14,091 bases of DNA from Pseudoselenomonas ruminantium (GTDB taxonomy: Bacteria > Bacillota > Negativicutes > Selenomonadales > Selenomonadaceae). Made by a program: the position numbers and the translations under genes. The stretch is from assembly GCA_002448495.1 (NCBI GenBank), contig DJYL01000062.1:1-14091 (forward strand). The letters run 5' to 3'. Below the pieces are notes generated by a model that saw only the letters and a program-made list of their open reading frames with translations, was not told where the DNA came from and did not search any database. Of this stretch, positions 8,553 to 14,091 are shown piece after piece. The first letter of the stretch is position 1; each line of letters opens with the position of its first letter.

Positions 8553-9590
8553 ATGGTATTAACCATTGCAGCGGCTGTTTTTGTTTTTGGCCTGCTGGTA
8601 CTGGTGCATGAATTGGGCCATTTTATCACGGCGAAAATGACGGGGATGCGGGTCGATGAATTTGCCATCGGCTTTGGCCCGAAGCTCTTTAGCTTTACCC
8701 GCGGCGAAACGGTGTATTCCCTGCGGGCTATACCGTTGGGCGGCTTTAATGATATTGCGGGCATGGACCCGGCAAACAATGAGGCCGGGGCGCGCGGTTA
8801 CTGTGAAAAGCCGGTACTTTCCCGCATGATTGTCATTCTGGCCGGTTCGGTGATGAACTTTGTTCTGCCGGTATTGCTGTTCTTCGGGATTTTCTTCTTT
8901 TCCGGTGTCAGCACGCCGAATCCTGAGCCGGTGCTGGGAACGGTTATTGCCGGTAAGGCGGCAGAGCAGGCAGGACTTCGTGACGGCGACAGGATTATCA
9001 GTCTTGACGGCAAGGAAATTGGTTCATGGACGGAATTTGTGGATACCATCAAGGACAATCAGGGCACACCGGTGGCGGTGGTGGCCAGCCGTGGGGACGA
9101 AACAATCCGTACGACGATGACGCCGGTTTATGATGAAAAGGCGCAGAGAGCCATGGTGGGGGTTATGAGCTCCGTGGACACCCGGCAGACAGGCGTGTTT
9201 GAATCCATGGGACTGGCTCTGCAAAAGACGGGGATGATTATCGTCATGATGCTCGATGCCCTGGCACAGATTATTTTGAAACTGTCCGGCTCGGAACTTG
9301 CCGGCCCGATTGGTGTTGCCCAGATGGCCGGAGAAGTCGCGCAGATGGGTTTTGTGCCGCTCTTGAACTTTGCGGCTTTCCTGAGTCTGAACTTAGGGAT
9401 TGTAAACCTGTTCCCGATTCCGGCATTGGATGGCGGTCATTTTGTGACGCTCTGTGTAGAGGCCGTACGGGGCAAACCCATGAGTCCGAAAGCATTGGAA
9501 TATACGCAGAAGGTGGGCATAGTGCTGCTCATCCTGCTGATGGTTTTAGCAACCAAAAACGACATTGTACGCGTCTTTACGGGAGGCTAA
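8553..9590 (+). CDS. rseP: RIP metalloprotease RseP (site-2 protease family)
   Basis: This membrane-embedded zinc protease cleaves substrates within the bilayer, for example anti-sigma factors or signal peptide remnants. The zinc motif HELGH is at 19-23 in the first membrane helix (H19, E20, H23), and the third ligand region NLFPIPALDGGH contains D293. One PDZ domain spans about residues 118-195 (GTVIAGKAAEQAGLRDGD core). Gram-negative RseP usually has two PDZ domains and about 450 residues; this 345-residue single-PDZ form matches the shorter Firmicutes type. The start ATG is 15 bp after dxr. The substrate is unknown. Confidence 0.95.
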   Translation: MVLTIAAAVFVFGLLVLVHELGHFITAKMTGMRVDEFAIGFGPKLFSFTRGETVYSLRAIPLGGFNDIAGMDPANNEAGARGYCEKPVLSRMIVILAGSVMNFVLPVLLFFGIFFFSGVSTPNPEPVLGTVIAGKAAEQAGLRDGDRIISLDGKEIGSWTEFVDTIKDNQGTPVAVVASRGDETIRTTMTPVYDEKAQRAMVGVMSSVDTRQTGVFESMGLALQKTGMIIVMMLDALAQIILKLSGSELAGPIGVAQMAGEVAQMGFVPLLNFAAFLSLNLGIVNLFPIPALDGGHFVTLCVEAVRGKPMSPKALEYTQKVGIVLLILLMVLATKNDIVRVFTGG

Positions 9591-9593
9591 TAG

Positions 9594-10676
9594 ATGTTTG
9601 AACGAAAAAATACCCGCCAGATTCATATCGGCAATGTGGCTATTGGCGGTGGGGCACCGATTTCCGTGCAGTCCATGTGCAATACCAAAACCACGGATAC
9701 GGCGGCTACGGTGGCGCAGATAAAGGCTCTGCAAAATGCGGGCTGCGATATTGTGCGGGTAGCGGTGCCGGATATGGAAGCTGCCAAGAATCTGGGGAAT
9801 ATCATCAAGGAAATCAATATTCCGCTGGTGGCCGATATTCATTTTGATTATAAGCTGGCGCTTGAGGCCATTAAGCAGGGCATTTCCGCCCTGCGCCTGA
9901 ACCCCGGCAATATCGGCGGGGAGGAAAAGGTGCGTGCCGTGGTCAAGGCGGCCAAGGAAGCCCATATTCCTATCCGCATTGGAGTTAATGCCGGTTCGCT
10001 GGACAAGAAGATTCTCGCGAAATACGGTGAAGTTACGCCGGAGGCTCTGGTGGAATCGGCTATGCAGCATGTGAAGATTCTGGAGGATTTGGATTTTTAT
10101 GATATGAAAATCTCCCTCAAGGCTCATGATGTGCCCTTGACGTTGGCCGCCTACCGTCTGATGAGCAAGACGGTGGATTATCCCCTGCATTTGGGGATTA
10201 CGGAAGCCGGCACGGTAAACACGGGCATCATCAAGTCTGCTGTCGGTATTGGCGCCCTGCTTTCCGAGGGCATTGGCGATACCTTCCGCATTTCGCTGAC
10301 CGGTGACCCGGTGGTCGAAGTCAAGGTTGCCAATGAAATCCTGAAATCTTTGGGACTCAAAGAATACGGGCCAACGCTTGTGGCCTGCCCGACCTGTGGA
10401 CGTACGAGCATTGATTTGCCCGCCATCGCCGCGCGGGTAGAAAAGAAGCTCGAAGGGATAAAAGACCCCATCGATGTAGCCGTTATGGGCTGTGTCGTAA
10501 ATGGCCCGGGCGAAGCCCGTGGTGCGGATGTCGGCATTGCCGGCGGCAACGGTGAGGGGCTTATCTTCCGTAAGGGGGAGATTATCCGCAAAGTGCCGGA
10601 GGAAAATTTAGTAGAAGAACTCTTTAAGGAAATAGATGCCATATTGGAGGAACGTAAGAACAATGCGAGCAAGTAA
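9594..10676 (+). CDS. ispG: 4-hydroxy-3-methylbut-2-en-1-yl diphosphate synthase
   Basis: IspG (GcpE) is a [4Fe-4S] enzyme that reductively opens MEcPP to HMBPP late in the MEP pathway, using electrons from ferredoxin or flavodoxin. The cluster ligands are visible as C265 and C268 (CPTCGR), C300 (GCVVNGPGE) and E307, matching the E. coli pattern. The N-terminal TIM barrel includes VQSMCNTKT and RLNPGNIG. The length (360) is that of the two-domain bacterial form. GGGAGG (9580-9585) lies in the end of rseP, 3 bp before the ATG region, so translation is likely coupled. Its 3' end overlaps proS by 14 bp. Confidence 0.97.
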   Translation: MFERKNTRQIHIGNVAIGGGAPISVQSMCNTKTTDTAATVAQIKALQNAGCDIVRVAVPDMEAAKNLGNIIKEINIPLVADIHFDYKLALEAIKQGISALRLNPGNIGGEEKVRAVVKAAKEAHIPIRIGVNAGSLDKKILAKYGEVTPEALVESAMQHVKILEDLDFYDMKISLKAHDVPLTLAAYRLMSKTVDYPLHLGITEAGTVNTGIIKSAVGIGALLSEGIGDTFRISLTGDPVVEVKVANEILKSLGLKEYGPTLVACPTCGRTSIDLPAIAARVEKKLEGIKDPIDVAVMGCVVNGPGEARGADVGIAGGNGEGLIFRKGEIIRKVPEENLVEELFKEIDAILEERKNNASK

Positions 10677-12384
10677 TTTATATGCACCTACGCTGCGCAA
10701 TACGCCGGCAGAAGCCGAGATTGCCAGCCATCAGCTCATGTACCGTGCGGGGATGATCCGCAAGGTGGCCGGTGGTATGTACACCTATCTGCCCTTGGGC
10801 TGGCGCGTTATCCGCAAGATTGAAGAAATCATTCGCGAGGAAATGGACGCTGCGGGCGGTCAGGAAATCGGTATGCCCATTCTGCAGCCGTCCGAACTCT
10901 GGGAGGAAAGCGGACGCTGGGCAGCTTATGGTGATGAAATGATGCGCATTAAAGACCGTCATGGCCGTAATTTCTGCCTTGGTCCGACGCACGAGGAAAT
11001 GATTACGGATTTGGTGCGCGATGAAGTCAGCTCCTACAAGCAGCTGCCGCTGATGCTCTATCAGATTCAGGACAAATTCCGCGACGAACGCCGTCCGCGC
11101 TTTGGCCTTATGCGCAGCCGCGAATTCATCATGAAGGATTTGTATTCCTTCGATAAAGATGTAGAGGGCATGAACGTGTCCTATCAGAAGATGTACGATG
11201 CCTATACGAACATCTACACGCGCATGGGTCTCGAATTCCGTCCGGTAGAGGCCGATAACGGTGCTATCGGTGGCGGCCACTCCCACGAGTTCACGGTGCT
11301 GGCTGAAGCCGGGGAATCCAATATCGCCTACTGCACGAAATGCGACTATGCCGCCAGCGATGAAAAAGCTGCTCTTTCGCCGATTGAAGCTGCTGATGAA
11401 CCAGAACTGCCTTTGGAAAAAGTGGCAACGCCGGGCACCAATACGATTGAAAGCCTCGTAGAATTCCTGAATGTGCCCATCGAAAAGACCATCAAGGCCG
11501 TAGCTTACCAGTCCGACAACGGCAAGCTGGTGCTGGCTTTTGTCCGTGGCGACCATGACGTAAACGAAGTCAAGGTTATCAATCAGGTTGAAGGCGCATT
11601 GGAACTCACTATGGCCGAAGATGAAGCCATCAAGAATGCCGGTGGTTTCCCCGGCTTTATGAGTGCGATTGGCATTCAGCCCGGCGAGGATGTGATTGTG
11701 CTCGTTGACCCGACGGTGATGAATATGCACAATGCTGTAGCCGGTGCCAACGAAGTGGACGCCCACTACAAGAACGTCAACCCCAAGCGTGATTTCAACG
11801 CTGAAGGTATTATTGTCACTGACCTGCGCATGGTCAAGGAAGGCGACGCTTGCCCGCACTGTGGCGCACCCATGAAGATGACCCGCGGCATTGAAGCCGG
11901 CCAGGTCTTCACCCTGGGCACGAAATACAGTCAGGCTATGGGCGCGATGTTCCTCGATGAGCAGGGCAAACAGCAGCCGCTTTACATGGGCTGCTACGGT
12001 ATCGGCGTAGGCCGTACGATGGCTGCCGCTATCGAGCAGAACAACGATGAAAACGGCATCATCTGGCCGCGCGCTATCGCACCGTTCGAAGTCGTTGTCG
12101 TAGCCGTCAACGCCAAGAAGGACGACCAGCTGGCCTATTCGGAAGAAATCTACAAGGAATGCAAGGCCGCAGGTTTCGATACCCTGCTCGATGACCGCAA
12201 GGAACGCGCCGGTGTCAAGTTCAAGGACTGCGACCTCATCGGTTACCCCTTGCGCGTAGTGGTCGGCCCCAAGGCCGTAGAAGAAAACCAGATTGAAATC
12301 AAGGTGCGCAAGACGGGCGAAATGTTCACCGTCAGCCGCGAAGCATATCTGGATAAGGTAAAAGAATTACTGGCAACACTGTAA
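10663..12384 (+). CDS. proS: Prolyl-tRNA synthetase (bacterial type, with editing domain)
   Basis: This class II synthetase charges tRNA-Pro. The 573 residues match the E. coli-type enzyme (572). Class II motif 2 is [16 protein letters not shown] (from R140), and motif 3 is [14 protein letters not shown] (from G446; R451). Between them, about residues 225-410, lies the YbaK-like INS domain that removes mischarged alanine. An in-frame ATG exists at 10636, inside ispG, but [19 protein letters not shown] starting at 10663 matches the normal N-terminus. GGAGG (10646-10650) is 12 nt before this ATG, a long spacing. It is the last gene before a strong terminator. Confidence 0.97.
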   Translation: MRASNLYAPTLRNTPAEAEIASHQLMYRAGMIRKVAGGMYTYLPLGWRVIRKIEEIIREEMDAAGGQEIGMPILQPSELWEESGRWAAYGDEMMRIKDRHGRNFCLGPTHEEMITDLVRDEVSSYKQLPLMLYQIQDKFRDERRPRFGLMRSREFIMKDLYSFDKDVEGMNVSYQKMYDAYTNIYTRMGLEFRPVEADNGAIGGGHSHEFTVLAEAGESNIAYCTKCDYAASDEKAALSPIEAADEPELPLEKVATPGTNTIESLVEFLNVPIEKTIKAVAYQSDNGKLVLAFVRGDHDVNEVKVINQVEGALELTMAEDEAIKNAGGFPGFMSAIGIQPGEDVIVLVDPTVMNMHNAVAGANEVDAHYKNVNPKRDFNAEGIIVTDLRMVKEGDACPHCGAPMKMTRGIEAGQVFTLGTKYSQAMGAMFLDEQGKQQPLYMGCYGIGVGRTMAAAIEQNNDENGIIWPRAIAPFEVVVVAVNAKKDDQLAYSEEIYKECKAAGFDTLLDDRKERAGVKFKDCDLIGYPLRVVVGPKAVEENQIEIKVRKTGEMFTVSREAYLDKVKELLATL

Positions 12385-12399
12385 AAATAGGGGATTGCT

Positions 12400-12441
12400 G
12401 CCCTGACCTGTCAAATGATGCTGGATAGGTCAGGGCTTTTT
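12400..12441 (+). terminator. Strong rho-independent terminator after proS
   Basis: GCCCTGACCT (12400-12409) pairs perfectly with AGGTCAGGGC (12427-12436), a 10-bp stem with a 17-nt loop, followed by TTTTTG. It starts 15 nt after the proS stop and ends the uppS-proS operon. Confidence 0.92.
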
Positions 12442-12464
12442 GTTGCCAGGATTTATGTAAACAA

Positions 12465-12478
12465 GTATACATGTACAC
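12465..12478 (+). promoter_or_regulatory. Palindrome upstream of symporter promoter; possible operator
   Basis: GTATACATGTACAC is a 14-bp palindrome with one mismatched pair, around the perfect 8-bp centre TACATGTA (12468-12475). It sits about 15 bp upstream of the predicted -35 box, a place where activators often bind. GntR-type regulators use similar alternating GTATAC-like sites, but the regulator cannot be named from this window. Confidence 0.35.
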
Positions 12479-12492
12479 ATAACGGTAAGTGC

Positions 12493-12521
12493 TGGACTGT
12501 TGTTACAATATTCCGTATAAT
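12493..12521 (+). promoter_or_regulatory. Predicted sigma-70-type promoter of symporter gene
   Basis: A consensus -10 box TATAAT (12516-12521) is preceded by TGGACT (12493-12498, four of six matches to TTGACA) with a 17-bp spacer. The gene starts 51 bp further on, leaving a short leader with a GGGAG ribosome site. The promoter lies between the proS terminator and the gene, so the symporter is probably a separate transcript. Confidence 0.6.
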
Positions 12522-12572
12522 AAAGACAGATGGAAGCGCATTTATTAAGTTTTTTGTAAAGGGAGTGATAGT

Positions 12573-13796
12573 ATGAATCTTTCCATCAAAATCTTTATCG
12601 CTCTGGTTCTCTCCATAGTGGTTGGCCTGATTGCAGGCGAATCATCTCTGCCGTTTATCAACTGGTGGATTGCTCCGATTGGTACCATGTTCATCAATCT
12701 GATTAAGATGATGATTGTGCCGGTGGTGTTCTTCTCGCTGGTGGTTGGTATGACCAGTTTGGGGGATACCAAGAAATTGGGCCGCATTGGTGCCAAGACC
12801 GTAGTGTTGTATCTGGTAACAACGGCAGTGGCTATTTTGATTGGTTTTGGTATAGCTGGTATTGTCAGCCCGGGGACAGGACTTTCACTCACCAGTGATG
12901 CTGCAGTGAAAGTGAAGGAAGCACCAAGTCTTATGCAGGTGCTGGTGGCTATGATTCCGGCAAATCCCATTGACGCGATGGCCAAAGCCCAGATTCTGCC
13001 GGTTATCGTCTTCTCCTTGTTTGTAGGCATTGGCATTGTCCATGTGGGTGGCGAACGGGCACAGCTTCTCATGAAGTTCTTTGATGCTGCCGCCGAAGTT
13101 TCCTACAAGATTATCGGCATCGTGATGCAGTTTGCGCCGATTGGTGTATTTGCTTTGCTGTTGCCGGTAGTAGCGAAAAATGGCCCGGCAGTTCTCCTGC
13201 CGCTGATGTCCGTTATCGGTTGTGTAGCCATTGGCTGTGTGATTCATGCTGTAGTGGTTTATTCCTCGCTGGCCCGTATTTGGGGCGGTCACACGCCGCT
13301 GGAATTCTTCCGGGGCATGAGTGAAGCCATGATGATTGCCTTCACGACCTGTTCCAGTGCGGCAGCTCTGCCGGTTAACATGAAGAACTGTCAGGAAAAA
13401 CTGGGGGTATCCCGTGAAGTATCCTCCTTCGTACTGCCTTTGGGCGCTACGATTAATATGGATGGTACGGCTCTTTACATGGGCGTATGTTCGCTCTTTA
13501 TCGCGAATGTGTTCGGCATTGATTTGACCATGGGCCAGATGCTCATGATTATCCTGACGGGTACATTGGCTTCCATCGGTACCGCAGGTGTTCCGGGCGC
13601 TGGTCTTATCATGCTGGCCATGGTGCTGCAGACAGCAGGACTGCCGCTTGAAGGGCTGGCACTGGTAGCAGGCATTGACCGTGTTCTCGATATGTTCCGT
13701 ACCTGCCTGAACATTACTGGTGATGGTGCTGTTACCATCGTGATGGATCAGGAAGAAAAGAAATATGATAGTGGTGTGGCTGGGGCTGAGGCATAA
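12573..13796 (+). CDS. Dicarboxylate/amino acid:cation symporter (DAACS/SLC1 family, likely acidic amino acids)
   Basis: This secondary transporter imports glutamate/aspartate or C4-dicarboxylates with Na+ or H+. The 407 hydrophobic residues fit the eight-helix, two-hairpin GltPh fold. The serine-rich hairpin 1 reads SSAAALP (261-267), the cation-site motif is NMDGT (295-299), and hairpin 2 contains AGVPGAGLIML. Helix 8 is DRVLDMFRTCLNITGD from D369. D373, R376 and N380 align by spacing with D394, R397 and N401 of GltPh, which bind the amino group and side-chain carboxylate of aspartate, so an acidic amino acid is favoured. The ATG follows AAGGGAG. The gene is alone between two non-coding stretches. 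Whether it is GltP-, GltT- or DctA-like cannot be settled here. Confidence 0.93.
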   Translation: MNLSIKIFIALVLSIVVGLIAGESSLPFINWWIAPIGTMFINLIKMMIVPVVFFSLVVGMTSLGDTKKLGRIGAKTVVLYLVTTAVAILIGFGIAGIVSPGTGLSLTSDAAVKVKEAPSLMQVLVAMIPANPIDAMAKAQILPVIVFSLFVGIGIVHVGGERAQLLMKFFDAAAEVSYKIIGIVMQFAPIGVFALLLPVVAKNGPAVLLPLMSVIGCVAIGCVIHAVVVYSSLARIWGGHTPLEFFRGMSEAMMIAFTTCSSAAALPVNMKNCQEKLGVSREVSSFVLPLGATINMDGTALYMGVCSLFIANVFGIDLTMGQMLMIILTGTLASIGTAGVPGAGLIMLAMVLQTAGLPLEGLALVAGIDRVLDMFRTCLNITGDGAVTIVMDQEEKKYDSGVAGAEA

Positions 13797-13821
13797 AACG
13801 GCTTTCGGTTTACATCGATGA

Positions 13822-13914
13822 ACTAAGACGCCCGGTGGCTGATAATACTTTTCCTTCGCCATAGACAAGCTTGTCAAAAGCTGCGGAAAAGCATTATCAG
13901 CCACCGGGCTAAGT
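13822..13914. repeat. Palindromic repeat element, copy 1
   Basis: Arms GCCCGGTGGCTGATAATACT+TTTCC (13830-13854) and their complement (13885-13909) pair over 25 positions with a single mismatch (A13847 against C13892). A further broken pairing (ACTAA with TAAGT) extends it to 13822-13914. The 30-nt loop (13855-13884) holds an inner perfect palindrome GACAAGCTTGTC (13864-13875). There is no T-run on either side, so it is not a standard terminator. CTAAG occurs on both sides (13823-13827 and 13909-13913), possibly by chance. It begins 25 bp after the symporter stop. Copy 2 lies 112 bp downstream. The class of element is not recognised. Confidence 0.85.
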
Positions 13915-13935
13915 GTGTGCATTACATAGAGGCGT

Positions 13936-14025
13936 TAAGGCGCCGAGTGGGCTGATAATATTTTCCTTCGCCATAGACAGGCTTGTCAAAAGCTGCGGAA
14001 AAATACTGTCAGCCCCACGGGCTTA
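13936..14025. repeat. Palindromic repeat element, copy 2
   Basis: This is the same kind of element as copy 1, offset by 112 bp. The core 13961-14002 (42 nt) matches copy 1's 13849-13890 except for one base (G13980 against A13868). Its arms are more divergent and pair with a few bulges and wobbles: GTGGGC (13947-13952) with GCCCCAC (14012-14018), TAAG (13936-13939) with CTTA (14022-14025). The inner palindrome is GACAGGCTTGTC (13976-13987). A T-rich run (14027-14035) follows, so this copy could also end the symporter transcript on the + strand. The remaining bases 14026-14091 show no gene or clear signal. Confidence 0.85.
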
Positions 14026-14091
14026 GTCTTTATTATATAGTAAACGTCTTTAGAAAGATTTATTGCGGGTCTTGGGCCAAAATAGGTGCAA

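Noticed and set aside
10678..11859. A 393-codon open frame on the - strand, opposite proS
   Set aside because: It is a shadow of proS: no domain motif, biased composition and no ribosome site or promoter. The proS reading is certain.
13797..13920. Ordinary rho-independent terminator for the symporter (copy 1)
   Set aside because: The stem is 25 bp with a 30-nt structured loop and no T-run follows on either strand, unlike the two clear terminators elsewhere in the window.
12885..13922. A 345-codon - strand frame that starts in repeat copy 1 and runs through the symporter gene
   Set aside because: Most of it is antisense to the transporter and has no family motif. The start only reflects that the repeat is open on that strand.
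13822..14025. CRISPR array
   Set aside because: There are only two units, the similarity includes the arms and the loop, and there is no repeat-spacer alternation or nearby cas gene.

Overview
The window is about 14 kb of chromosomal core sequence. All convincing genes lie on the + strand and gene density is high. The gene set and order (recD2; pyrH-frr-small ORF-2[4Fe-4S] ferredoxin; uppS-cdsA-dxr-rseP-ispG-proS) and the strong AGGAGG-type ribosome sites suggest a Firmicutes-lineage anaerobe. My best guess is the Negativicutes (Selenomonas, Mitsuokella or Megamonas type). That taxonomic call is inference from gene order and codon use, not from a marker search.

Layout. (1) 1-1453: the 3' part of an ABC-F ATPase gene, cut by the window edge, followed 24 bp later by recD2 (1478-3697). 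(2) 3698-3970: an intergenic stretch holding what looks like the last ~46 codons of a decayed DUF234-type ATPase gene, then a hairpin and a good promoter for pyrH. (3) 3971-5635: pyrH, frr, a 69-codon PASTA-like ORF and a 56-residue bacterial ferredoxin, closed by a strong rho-independent terminator. (4) 5721-12384: uppS, cdsA, dxr, rseP, ispG and proS, tightly packed (ispG and proS overlap) and ended by a second strong terminator. (5) 12573-13796: a monocistronic dicarboxylate/acidic amino acid:cation symporter with its own promoter and a nearby palindrome. (6) 13797-14091: no gene, but two tandem ~90-bp imperfect palindromes sharing a nearly identical 42-nt core.

How the genes fit together. 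The central block links growth-related functions: UMP kinase (pyrimidine nucleotides), ribosome recycling, undecaprenyl diphosphate synthesis (cell wall lipid carrier), CDP-diacylglycerol synthesis (phospholipids), two MEP-pathway isoprenoid enzymes (Dxr, IspG) that supply precursors to UppS, a site-2 membrane protease and prolyl-tRNA synthetase. The ferredoxin is a plausible electron donor to an Fe-S enzyme such as IspG, but this is not proven by position alone.

Most of the window is ordinary housekeeping sequence. The parts worth a second look are the twin palindromes at the 3' end, the gene remnant between recD2 and pyrH, the inverted repeat lying over the pyrH -35 box, and the small PASTA-like protein between frr and the ferredoxin gene.
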